This document shows positions 1 through 7,166 of a DNA stretch of 26,433 nt, piece after piece (within the stretch, counting starts at the first letter, position 1; each line of letters starts with the position of its first letter). The translations under genes and the position numbers were made by a program. This stretch comes from Citromicrobium sp. Its GTDB lineage: Bacteria; Pseudomonadota; Alphaproteobacteria; Sphingomonadales; Sphingomonadaceae. The DNA lies in the NCBI GenBank assembly GCA_002712945.1, contig PAVA01000070.1:1-26433 (forward strand), written 5' to 3'. The notes below the pieces were generated by a model. That model did no database searches, was not told the origin of the DNA, and saw only the letters and a program-made list of their open reading frames with translations.

Positions 1-37
1 GCGCAGCCCCCAGCCACAGGAGCCCGTCGCCGCCCAT
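1..37 (-). CDS. Start of a gene running out of the window (partial)
   Basis: On the minus strand the stop of the siderophore receptor (TGA, 37-39) overlaps an ATG at 35-37 by one base (TGATG), and the frame stays open to the window edge. The 12 visible codons read MGGDGLLWLGAA, which could be the hydrophobic beginning of a membrane protein. Siderophore receptors are often followed by small membrane or PepSY-type genes, but too little is present to name a family. No separate ribosome binding site is visible, so translation would be coupled to the receptor. It could be a chance ORF. Confidence 0.35.
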   Translation of the reverse strand, partial: MGGDGLLWLGAA

Positions 38-2163
38 CAGAAGGCGACGGTGAGCGAGCCGTTGATGCTCCGCTTCTCGCCCGGGAAGCAGTCCCCGCGC
101 ACGAGGCAGACCGAGTAGTACTCCTCGTTGGTCACGTTGCGCGCCGTCACCCGCAGCTGGAACCTGTCGAAGTCGTAGCCGAGCGAGAGATCGCCCACCG
201 TCCGGCCATCGACGCGGTAGGTCAGCAGGTCGCCGTTGATCGCCGAGATGCCGTTGCTCTCGTTACCGCCGACATAGCGTACGCCGCCACCGAAGCTCAG
301 CCCGTCGAGCGCGCCCTGGAAGTTGTAGAGCGCGAAGAGCGAGGCCTGCCAGTCGGAGATCGAGGTCAGCGGCAGTCCGTTGGGGTCTTCGGCGTCGAGA
401 TAGCTGAGGTTGCCGTCGATCCGCAGCCCGCCGATCAGCGCGTTGGCCTCTGCCTCGAACCCGCGCACCTTGGAGACGCCCTCCTGCTGGCTGTTGCCGC
501 CGACCAGCGAATTGGGGTTGGGCAGGTTGGACACCTCGATGTCGAAGGCGGAGACGGTCACCAGCGCATTGATGCCCGTCGGCTGCCACTTGATGCCCGC
601 CTCGTACTGGCGGCCTTCCTGCGGCTTGAGCTGCTGGTTGGTGATCGTGTCGATCCCCACCACCGGCTCGAAGCTCTCGGCGTAGCTGACATAGGGGGAG
701 ATGCCCGCCGGGCCGCGCCACAGCAGCCCGAAGCTCAGGCTCGTCGCATCGTCCTTCTGCGTCGTGCCGTTCTCCACGCTGTTGGTCACGTCGTCGAACC
801 GCACGCCCGCATTGGCGACGAGCGAACCCCAGCTCATCTGGTCGGAGATGTAATAGCCGACCGAGTCGACATAGTTGCGCGGGCCGTTGCCCTGGAACTG
901 GCGCACCTGCTCGACGGTCGGCGCACCGGCATAGGTCGGGTCGAAGACGTTGAGCGTCCCCGCCGCGAACAGATAGGCCGTGTCCGAATCGGTGAACACA
1001 TCCTGCGCCTGCACGCCGACCAGCACTTCGTGGTCGATCGGGCCGGTCGAGAATTCGCCGCGCAGGCGGGCGTCGACCGCCAGCTGCTCGCTGCGGTTGT
1101 CGGCGAGGTAGAAGGTCCATGCGCCATCGCCGTTTGCATCGATGCGCGGCACGCCATTGCCCCGGAAGGCGATCCAGGCCTGGCGGTAATCGGCCTGCGA
1201 ATCGACGTAGCGGCCGACCGCCTCGAACGAGAAGGCTTCGCTCAGCTGCTGTTCGAGGATCAGGGTAAGCGCGAAGCTTTCGGTGTCGTAGGCGTTGAAT
1301 TCGGGCGCGCCCATATATTCATACGGGTCGATTTCATCGCCGCTGACCGAAGGGAACAGCGTGCCCGTAACCGGCAGGAACTGGTGCGCAGTGTCCGAAT
1401 TCTGGTCCGAATAATTGGCGAGGATGGTCACTTCGGTGCCGTCGGCGGGGCGCAAGGTCAGCGCCGGGGCGATCACGAACTTGTCGTCGTTCACCTCGTC
1501 GATCTGCGTGTCCGCGTCGCGCAGCAGGCCGACGAAGCGGAACTGCGCCTTGTCCTCCGCACCGGGGATCGCGATGTTGATGTCGGTCGCGATCTGCTTG
1601 CGGTCGAAGCTGCCGTAGTCGAGCCGCACTTCGCCCTCGGTTACGCCATGGGGTCGCTTGGTCACCACGTTGATGATCCCGCCGGGCGAGCCTGCGCCAT
1701 AGAGCACCGAGGCGGGGCCCTTGAGCACTTCGACCTGCTCCAGCGTGTAAATGTCCTGCCGGGTGGTGTTGTAGAAGCCGAACAGGTACTGCAGGTTGTC
1801 GCGATATTCGGGGGCGTCGAGCCCGCGCACCTGCGCGAAATCGCCGCGGGTCGAGAAGCCGAAGGGTTCCGCCGTCACACCCGCCGAATAGGTCAGCGCA
1901 TCGTCGAGCGACTGGGCGCCCTTTTCCTCGAAGTCCTGCTCGGTCTCGATCGAGATCGAGCGCGCGGTTTCGACGATCGGGGTATCCGATTTGGTCGCCC
2001 CGAAATCGGTCAACGCGCCGGTCACCACGATCGTGCGGCCATCGTTCTCGTCGGCCGGGTCGCCGGTCTCGGCCCCGGTTTCGGGGTCGGCGGTCTGGGC
2101 GAGCGCGGGAGTGGACAGGATCAGGGCGAGCGTGGCCGTCGTTGCGGCGAAAATCGGTTTCAA
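37..2163 (-). CDS. TonB-dependent siderophore receptor
   Basis: This is an outer-membrane, TonB-energised receptor, 708 residues long, most likely for a ferric siderophore. A Sec signal peptide covers residues 1-22 (cleavage after ALA). A TonB box follows (TIVVTG, 44-49), then the plug domain (about 60-170, with the typical LEQVEVLKGPASVLYG and GGIINVVTKRP segments), then a beta-barrel ending in a terminal Phe. Near the C-terminus, a Cys-x6-Cys pair (YYSVCLVRGDCFPGE) matches the FhuA/FpvA-like siderophore receptor family. The start is TTG at 2161-2163: it gives the signal peptide directly and has AGAGGGA about 8 nt upstream. A Fur-box-like palindrome lies about 38 bp upstream, which fits iron repression. 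The exact siderophore is unknown. The gene is downstream of the metalloprotease on the same strand but separated by 319 bp that contain a hairpin, so it probably has its own promoter. Confidence 0.95.
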   Translation of the reverse strand: MKPIFAATTATLALILSTPALAQTADPETGAETGDPADENDGRTIVVTGALTDFGATKSDTPIVETARSISIETEQDFEEKGAQSLDDALTYSAGVTAEPFGFSTRGDFAQVRGLDAPEYRDNLQYLFGFYNTTRQDIYTLEQVEVLKGPASVLYGAGSPGGIINVVTKRPHGVTEGEVRLDYGSFDRKQIATDINIAIPGAEDKAQFRFVGLLRDADTQIDEVNDDKFVIAPALTLRPADGTEVTILANYSDQNSDTAHQFLPVTGTLFPSVSGDEIDPYEYMGAPEFNAYDTESFALTLILEQQLSEAFSFEAVGRYVDSQADYRQAWIAFRGNGVPRIDANGDGAWTFYLADNRSEQLAVDARLRGEFSTGPIDHEVLVGVQAQDVFTDSDTAYLFAAGTLNVFDPTYAGAPTVEQVRQFQGNGPRNYVDSVGYYISDQMSWGSLVANAGVRFDDVTNSVENGTTQKDDATSLSFGLLWRGPAGISPYVSYAESFEPVVGIDTITNQQLKPQEGRQYEAGIKWQPTGINALVTVSAFDIEVSNLPNPNSLVGGNSQQEGVSKVRGFEAEANALIGGLRIDGNLSYLDAEDPNGLPLTSISDWQASLFALYNFQGALDGLSFGGGVRYVGGNESNGISAINGDLLTYRVDGRTVGDLSLGYDFDRFQLRVTARNVTNEEYYSVCLVRGDCFPGEKRSINGSLTVAF

Positions 2164-2200
2164 GTTGGATTCCCTCTTTGCGTTGCGCGCCGCCTGCTAA

Positions 2201-2215
2201 TGCGAATAATTGTCA
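2201..2215 (-). promoter_or_regulatory. Fur-box-like palindrome upstream of the siderophore receptor
   Basis: The plus strand reads TGCGAATAATTGTCA, a 7-1-7 interrupted palindrome (TGCGAAT / ATTGTCA, 5 of 7 positions symmetrical). It resembles the Fur consensus core TGAnAATnATTnTCA. It ends 38 bp before the TTG start of the siderophore receptor, a usual position for a Fur operator over the promoter. Binding by Fur is inferred. Confidence 0.6.
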
Positions 2216-2304
2216 GTTGCAAGGTGAGATTGAGAAAGAATCCCGAGGCGAGAGGGAATGTGTGCCCTGCTGGCCGCACCTCGCCCCCGACGATGCTTGC
2301 GCAC

Positions 2305-2322
2305 CGCCGGCGAAAGCCGGCG
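2305..2322. repeat. Short perfect palindrome with GAAA loop
   Basis: CGCCGGC and GCCGGCG form a perfect 7-bp stem closed by a GAAA tetraloop. Short GC palindromes with a GAAA or TTTC loop are common intergenic dispersed elements in GC-rich proteobacteria. Whether this one recurs in the genome cannot be judged from a single window. Confidence 0.5.
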
Positions 2323-2439
2323 CGAGGGCAGGGGAGCGGCCTGGGATTCAGCGAAAGAAGGGCGGGCGCAGGTCGAGCCCGGCGCGGCTCATCGCCGGGC
2401 GGGCCGGAGCAAAACCGGCGCGAGTAGGGCCGCAGAGAG

Positions 2440-2476
2440 CCACAGCGCGGGGAGCTTGCGCTTCTCCGCGCTGTGG
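2440..2476 (-). terminator. Hairpin after the metalloprotease gene
   Basis: CCACAGCGCGG (2440-2450) and CCGCGCTGTGG (2466-2476) make a perfect 11-bp stem with a 15-nt loop. It starts 6 bp beyond the protease stop codon (2483-2485). No U-run follows on the minus strand, so it is a terminator or mRNA-stabilising hairpin by position rather than a classical intrinsic terminator. Confidence 0.6.
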
Positions 2477-2482
2477 GTGGTG

Positions 2483-5323
2483 TCAGGCGAAGACTTCGAC
2501 CGGGGGCTGGTGCTCGAGCCCGAAGGGCGCGAGGTGGATCGAGGCGTCGGGCATGTCGCTCCAGTGGCCGGGCTCGACCATGGTTGCGGGGGCCGCGAAG
2601 AGGCTGGCCACGTCGAGCGAGGGCGCCTCGCCGGCGGCTTTCGCATCGCCGGCATCGGGATATTCCATCACCGGAACGTGATCGCCCTTGGTGAAGCCGC
2701 CGTCGAGGACTTCCATCACCGGCACGGCCTTGTCTCCGCTGTCCGCGCTCCCCTCGGCACTGCTCGGGAACCAGTCCGCCCAGGTGCTCGAATCGTAGCC
2801 ATTGGCGGTCAGGAAATCGATTACCTGCTGCTCGCTCTGGTAGTTGGCGTAGCGGATATTGCCGTCGGCATGCATGTAGGCGTGGAGATAGGCGGTGCCG
2901 TCGGTCAGGCCGAAATAGACTTCCTGGTAGCCGTCGCCGTCATAGTCGTCGGCTCCCAGCACGCGGTTGATGTTCTCGATCTCCAGGTCGTTCTGGAACC
3001 GGCGCTGGCTGTCGAAATCGCTCCCCGGCACGACATCGCCCGTCGCGATCAGCGGATCGATATAGATGCCCGCGACGCGCGTCTCGCCCGCCCAGCTATA
3101 GTCGTCGAAGTAGTACAGCCCGTCCTCGGCCGCGCCCACGGTGGCGAAGCGACCGATCGCATCGTTGACGAGGATCTGGTCGATATCGCCGTCGCCGTCG
3201 ACATCGGCGCTGCCGATCCGCAGCCAGAAACCGTCGCCACCCAGATCATTGCCGTCGAAGTCGCGGATATTGTTCATTGCGGCCTGGTAGACCGAAGGGT
3301 CGGCGGTATCGAAGTTGACCGCGACGCCGGTGCCCGGAAGCAGGCGGATGGTCTGGTCGTCGAACTGGAGATATTCGATATTGGTCAGAACGTCGGTGCC
3401 GTCGGCTCCGCTCACGGTGAAGACGCCGGTCGCGCCCTGCGTGATGGTGTAGGCCGAACGGTTGCCGCGTACGACCGCCGTATCGACCTCGTCGCCGCCA
3501 TCGATCAGGTCGTTGCCGAACCAGCCGGTGAGGAAATTGCTCGCCGAATTGCCGATCAGTGAATCGTCACCGGAGCCGCCGATCGCATTCTCGATCACCG
3601 TCCCGCGCGCGATGCTCATGTTGCCGGTGCTACCGCCGACGCTGGAGAAGGTCTCGCTGTTGAGGTTGATCGTCTGCCCGAAGCTGAAGGACGAGTAGTT
3701 GAGCGTATCGGTGCCGCCGTGGTCGACGATGGTGAAGGACAGCAGGCGACCGGCCGAGTTGGTCGATGCATCGCCCACGCCATAGACCTCGCGCCCGGAG
3801 GTGTTGCCGAAACCGTAGATCGTGTCGCCGGTCCGGGTGGTGGTCGCGAAGCCATAGGAGGTCTGGATCGCGACGATATCCGCACTCTGGGGCGTGATGG
3901 CGAAGACCCGGCTGAAGCCGAGACCCGCGAAATAATCGTTCTCGGCCTGGTCGAAATAGGACATCACCGTGGTGGACCAGGCATCGTTCAGATAGGATGC
4001 GTCCTGCGTGTAGTCGGCGGTCGAGTTGTAATTGCCCGCATGGCCGAGGCCCAGCGCATGGCCGATTTCGTGGATATAGGCCTGGAAGGCGTAGCTATCC
4101 AGCGTGGCGCCGTAGTTGGTGAGCCACGCCTCTTCGACATTCACATTCGCGGTCTGGATGACATTGCCGATCCGCGAGACCGAAGCGAATGCGCCTTCTT
4201 CATCGTCGTCGAAGGTCATCTGCCCGCCCGTGGTCACTTCGTTGAAGCTGACGCCGAGCACATCGCTCCACAGGTTGAGGGCTTCACGCGCGAGGAACTG
4301 GCCGCCTGTGGTCAGCGCGGTGATATTGACCGTCAGCGAGCCGCCCGGTGCGACATCCCAGCTCCGCGCAGCCCCGCTGCCACCCCAGTAGCCGTTGAGC
4401 AACTGGTCGGCGATCTGGTCGTTGTCGAACAGCTGCAGGGGCTCGGCGACGCCTGCTTCGAGCTGGTAGCTGCCCTGTTCGGAATCCGCCCAGCCACCGA
4501 CATCGATGTAGAAGGTGCCGCTGGTTTCCGCGGTGAAGCGGATGCGCGAATAGGTGCCCGAACTGTCGTCGTTATAGGCGAGAACGTTGCCCGATCCGTC
4601 ACGCAGGGTCAGCGTGGTGTCGACATCGTTCGCGCCGCCGGTAGCGCTGGTGACGAATTCGTAGGTCTCGCCTGCCTCCAGGGTTACGGCATACCAGTCG
4701 CGGTCGCCGGTCTGGTCGAGCGCGCCCGCCACCGCGCCGGTGCCCAGATCGATGGCCGTGGCGGTGGCGGCGGTGTGGCCGACCGCATCGGCGAGCGGGC
4801 GGGAGCTCGAAAGGACATACTGGCCGGTGGAGGAGCTGTAGCCCGTCACGTCGAGGAAGAACGTCCCGGTGCTCGTCGCGGTGAAGGTGATCTCGGAGTA
4901 GTAGAGTCCGGCACCCGTGTTGGCGTCGTCATTGGTCGTGATCTCGACCCCGCTCGAATCGCGCAGCGTCAGGATGCTGTCCGACAATCCGCCACCAGGA
5001 AGGTAGGTGGTGAAAGTATAGGTCTGGCCGGCGGTCAGATCGATCCGGAACCAGTCGCTGTCGCCTGCGGTATCGATGGCGCTCGTGGCCCGGCTGCCCG
5101 GCGTGAGCGTCGCGGTAGTCGCGGTGCTGCCGGGAATGGTATCCTCGGCATTGCTCGTTCCGGTTCCGGGCGCGAATTGCTTGTTGTCATCGTGCTGGAG
5201 GCACGCGGCGCAGGCGCACCCGCCGATATGCCAGGAGTTCTTGCCTTCATCGGCGATCCCGACACCATCCCAGGTGCCACGCACCAGGCCATCGTCACGA
5301 ATTGTTTCCAGAACCAAAGTCAT
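2483..5323 (-). CDS. Serralysin-like M10 zinc metalloprotease with PPC domains
   Basis: This is a secreted zinc endopeptidase of the serralysin/M10 type, 946 residues. There is no Sec signal peptide, as expected for type I secretion. Two pre-peptidase C-terminal (PPC) domains come first (about 65-175 and 185-290), then the catalytic domain. The zinc motif HEIGHALGLGH has H418, E419, H422 and H428, and the Met-turn is VMSYFD (M454, Y456). A short RTX region follows (GGSGDDSLIGN, FGNDLIDGGDEVDT, about 582-615), then a C-terminal region with Ca-binding-like runs DVDGDGDID and DDYDGDGYQE (about 700-860) and an acidic tail. A CACAAC motif lies near residue 36. I chose the ATG at 5321-5323; a GTG at 5336-5338 would add 5 residues but has no properly spaced ribosome binding site. 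No ABC exporter or classical Inh inhibitor is seen in the window. Confidence 0.9.
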   Translation of the reverse strand: MTLVLETIRDDGLVRGTWDGVGIADEGKNSWHIGGCACAACLQHDDNKQFAPGTGTSNAEDTIPGSTATTATLTPGSRATSAIDTAGDSDWFRIDLTAGQTYTFTTYLPGGGLSDSILTLRDSSGVEITTNDDANTGAGLYYSEITFTATSTGTFFLDVTGYSSSTGQYVLSSSRPLADAVGHTAATATAIDLGTGAVAGALDQTGDRDWYAVTLEAGETYEFVTSATGGANDVDTTLTLRDGSGNVLAYNDDSSGTYSRIRFTAETSGTFYIDVGGWADSEQGSYQLEAGVAEPLQLFDNDQIADQLLNGYWGGSGAARSWDVAPGGSLTVNITALTTGGQFLAREALNLWSDVLGVSFNEVTTGGQMTFDDDEEGAFASVSRIGNVIQTANVNVEEAWLTNYGATLDSYAFQAYIHEIGHALGLGHAGNYNSTADYTQDASYLNDAWSTTVMSYFDQAENDYFAGLGFSRVFAITPQSADIVAIQTSYGFATTTRTGDTIYGFGNTSGREVYGVGDASTNSAGRLLSFTIVDHGGTDTLNYSSFSFGQTINLNSETFSSVGGSTGNMSIARGTVIENAIGGSGDDSLIGNSASNFLTGWFGNDLIDGGDEVDTAVVRGNRSAYTITQGATGVFTVSGADGTDVLTNIEYLQFDDQTIRLLPGTGVAVNFDTADPSVYQAAMNNIRDFDGNDLGGDGFWLRIGSADVDGDGDIDQILVNDAIGRFATVGAAEDGLYYFDDYSWAGETRVAGIYIDPLIATGDVVPGSDFDSQRRFQNDLEIENINRVLGADDYDGDGYQEVYFGLTDGTAYLHAYMHADGNIRYANYQSEQQVIDFLTANGYDSSTWADWFPSSAEGSADSGDKAVPVMEVLDGGFTKGDHVPVMEYPDAGDAKAAGEAPSLDVASLFAAPATMVEPGHWSDMPDASIHLAPFGLEHQPPVEVFA

Positions 5324-5357
5324 AACCTGCCCACCCACCTTTTACTTGCTGATCTTC

Positions 5358-5376
5358 GCCTTCGTTCAATGAAGGC
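5358..5376 (-). terminator. Small hairpin between exported-protein and protease genes
   Basis: GCCTTC (5358-5363) and GAAGGC (5371-5376) form a perfect 6-bp stem with a 7-nt loop, directly after the TAA stop of the upstream gene (5377-5379) and 35 bp before the protease ATG. There is no U-run. It may attenuate read-through or mark an mRNA processing point. Confidence 0.4.
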
Positions 5377-5790
5377 TTATTCCGCCGCCACCAAACTGGC
5401 AACTGTTTCGGCCAGCCGTTTCAAATCCTTAGTTGTCGGAGCGCGATCCATAACATCGATCGCGACGACAGGATATGCTCTGGTTTCTCCATCGGCGACG
5501 GTCTCCGACAGGTTCGCTTTCAGCGAGCCGCGCCGGTCGATCACGATATCGACCGAGAAATTGCGCGCCGCGGCACTCTCGCCCGCTTTGGCGCCCTGTT
5601 CGGCGAGGACTTCGTGAAGACGCTGCTCGAAAACAGCGCAAACCCGGCCCGCTTCGACATCCGCCGAGAGGAACTTTTCGCCTTCGACGGTGCAACTGGT
5701 CGTAAGATTGTTGGCCACACAGCCACTATGCGTGAAAAGCACCGCAGCCGACAAGAGCGCAGCCGAGAAAGATCGCGAGCACCGGGACAT
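5377..5790 (-). CDS. Small exported protein, possibly a lipoprotein, family not recognised
   Basis: This 137-residue protein has a hydrophobic N-terminal signal segment (about 7-20) followed by THSGC. Cys24 could be a lipidation site, but His at the -3 position is a poor lipobox, so ordinary Sec cleavage is also possible. Cys33 and Cys51 could form a disulfide. The C-terminal half is mixed alpha/beta in style (NFSVDIVIDRRGSLKANL, then KDLKRLAETVASLVA). I do not recognise the family. The ATG at 5788-5790 is the first start giving a signal peptide; the open frame upstream runs into the tRNA and is not coding. No strong ribosome binding site is visible. It lies 53 bp upstream of the metalloprotease on the same strand and may be cotranscribed. 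A role as the protease's periplasmic partner or inhibitor is a guess from position only. Confidence 0.7.
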   Translation of the reverse strand: MSRCSRSFSAALLSAAVLFTHSGCVANNLTTSCTVEGEKFLSADVEAGRVCAVFEQRLHEVLAEQGAKAGESAAARNFSVDIVIDRRGSLKANLSETVADGETRAYPVVAIDVMDRAPTTKDLKRLAETVASLVAAE

Positions 5791-5855
5791 GGGGCCGGGA
5801 ATGCGCGGCCAGCGATGAACACATGCTTGCCCGCGCTGGTAAATGGGGAAAGGCG

Positions 5856-5930
5856 TGGTGCCCAGGGGCGGAGTCGAACCACCGACACGACGATTTTCAG
5901 TCGTCTGCTCTACCACTGAGCTACCCGGGC
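5856..5930 (-). tRNA. tRNA-Phe(GAA)
   Basis: The minus strand folds as a complete 75-nt tRNA with the CCA end encoded. The acceptor stem is GCCCGGG/CCTGGGC, the D-arm GCTC...GAGC, the anticodon arm GACGA-CTGAAAA-TCGTC (anticodon GAA), and the T-arm GGTGG-TTCGACT-CCGCC, followed by ACCA. It lies 103 bp downstream of yacG on the same strand, so it may be part of the infA-maf-yacG transcript. No integrase or repeated attachment-site fragment is seen next to it. Confidence 0.96.
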
Positions 5931-6033
5931 GTCGCCACGACGGCGGACCGGCCGAGAGGGCCAATGGTCCGGCGAGCGAATGAGTGCGCGCCTATGGCGA
6001 AGCGCTGCGGGCTTGGCAAGCCCTATCGCAGGG

Positions 6034-6210
6034 TCAATCCTCCTCGCGGGCAATCTCGTCCGGGCTGGCGGGCCTGCCGGGCACCGAATAGCCGTCGTTG
6101 AACCACCGCGCGAGATCCTTGTCGCGGCAGCGCGCGGAGCAGAAGGGGGCAAATTCATCCGTTTGCAGCCGGGACTTGCAGATCGGGCAGGGGCGCTTGG
6201 TCTCGCTCAT
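6034..6210 (-). CDS. yacG: DNA gyrase inhibitor / zinc-binding protein YacG
   Basis: This 58-residue protein matches the YacG family, small zinc proteins that bind GyrB and inhibit DNA gyrase. The four zinc ligands are visible: Cys8 and Cys11 (CPIC) with Cys24 and Cys28 (CSARC), followed by the conserved DLARWFNDGYSVPG segment. The length is typical. The ATG at 6208-6210 overlaps the TGA of the upstream RNase-like gene by 4 bp (ATGA), so translation is probably coupled. An alternative frame across the region runs antisense into the RNase gene and is not real. Confidence 0.93.
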   Translation of the reverse strand: MSETKRPCPICKSRLQTDEFAPFCSARCRDKDLARWFNDGYSVPGRPASPDEIAREED

Positions 6211-7166
6211 GATGCGAGGATCTGGGCATGCCCGCCCTCGAGCGCAAGCGCGCCGTCGCGCTCGACCTCGACCTTGCGCCCGCTGCGCCGCGCCAGTTCG
6301 GCCAGCCATTCGGGGCGAAGCCGATCCGCCACCGCCGGATGCGCGCGCAACAGCAGGCGGGGCCCGGCGCCCTCGGCCAGCTCGCCGCGCCGCAGCAGCA
6401 TGCGCGCCGCCGCTCCCGCGCGGTGCATGTGCAGCCTGTGGAGCAGAGAGGGGCGCTCGAGCCGGGCGACCAGCTGGACCAAGCCGAAGCCGTTCATCGC
6501 GGTGCGCTCGTGCGGCCAGCCCGCAAGCGCATTGGCGAGCGCGGTATCGACGGCGCGGCGGTGCGCCTTTTCGGGCAAGGTGGGGAAGTCGATCCCGATC
6601 GAGCCGCCGAGGTCGAAGCGCCGGACCGTGCTGGCGATGGCTGGGGCCGCCGCCAGCGCGAGGTCGCGCGGGGGCAGGTCGCCGTCGATATCGATCAGCG
6701 TCATGGCCGGGGTAGGGCTGACGATCAGCGACCCTCCGGCGAAGGCGACTTCTCCCTCCCACGCCTCGGCCCAGACATCCTCCCACAGGCCTGCGGGCAG
6801 GCGATGGACCACCTCGCCATCGGGCATGGCTTGCGGGGTCGCCTCGGCAGAAACGCCATCGCGAAGATGCATGCCCTGCGCGCGCTTCAGCCGGCCCTTC
6901 TCGGCCATCGGTACGCGGGTGACCATCACGGGTATCTCGCGCCCTTCGCTCGCGTCGGTGGCGAGCCCGGATACGTTGATTTCCAGCCCGTCCTCGGTCC
7001 GTGCCAACCCGCGCGTCGCGCCTTTCGCGCGCCGGATGAGCCGGGCGTGGACGAGGCCGGGGCCGATCTCTCCGGGCCAATGCAGCCTTGTCGCAAGCAC
7101 GGTTTCGCCGTCGAGCAGGATCGCGCGGGTTTCGCCGATCCCCTGCTCGATCAGCCACTCAGCCAA
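6207..7166 (-). CDS. Compact ribonuclease E/G-family protein
   Basis: This 319-residue protein is a short member of the RNase E/G family, single-strand endoribonucleases of RNA processing. The catalytic DNase-I-like part is recognisable. TLIDIDGD (D159) corresponds to the first catalytic Asp, and FDLGGSIGIDF (D193) to the second Asp in the family's DLGGLIVIDF motif. It is followed by the RRAV...FGLVQLVARLERPSL signature. Compared with RNase G (about 490 residues), the N-terminal S1 region is reduced and the CPxC zinc-link is absent, so tetramer assembly through zinc is unlikely. The start is a TTG at 7164-7166, just inside the end of maf (8-bp overlap), with a GGGA-containing stretch upstream. 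It overlaps yacG by 4 bp. The family assignment is firm; activity on RNA is inferred from the retained Asp pair. Confidence 0.85.
   Translation of the reverse strand: MAEWLIEQGIGETRAILLDGETVLATRLHWPGEIGPGLVHARLIRRAKGATRGLARTEDGLEINVSGLATDASEGREIPVMVTRVPMAEKGRLKRAQGMHLRDGVSAEATPQAMPDGEVVHRLPAGLWEDVWAEAWEGEVAFAGGSLIVSPTPAMTLIDIDGDLPPRDLALAAAPAIASTVRRFDLGGSIGIDFPTLPEKAHRRAVDTALANALAGWPHERTAMNGFGLVQLVARLERPSLLHRLHMHRAGAAARMLLRRGELAEGAGPRLLLRAHPAVADRLRPEWLAELARRSGRKVEVERDGALALEGGHAQILAS

Larger units (their letters stand above)
2164..2482. other. Intergenic region between metalloprotease and siderophore receptor
   Basis: This 319-bp stretch lies downstream of the protease stop and upstream of the receptor start (both minus strand). 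It holds a terminator-like hairpin next to the protease stop, a short GAAA-loop palindrome and a Fur-box-like site near the receptor. I see no convincing coding sequence in it: the open frames crossing it are antisense shadows of the flanking genes. Confidence 0.7.

Noticed and set aside
1030..2427. A 465-codon plus-strand open frame opposite the siderophore receptor
   Set aside because: It is antisense to a clear receptor with signal peptide and TonB box, its translation is Arg/Gly/Ala-rich without motifs, and long antisense frames are common in GC-rich codon usage.
2258..5617. Two long plus-strand open frames (434 and 632 codons) opposite the metalloprotease
   Set aside because: They mirror the protease coding frame, show no recognisable domains, and cross the hairpins and start of the minus-strand genes.
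5856..5930. tRNA-Phe as an integration site for a mobile island
   Set aside because: No integrase, transposase or second copy of the tRNA 3' end was found nearby.
5791..5964. Upstream extension of the 137-residue exported protein through the tRNA
   Set aside because: The frame crosses a complete tRNA-Phe gene, and the ATG at 5790 already gives a signal peptide.
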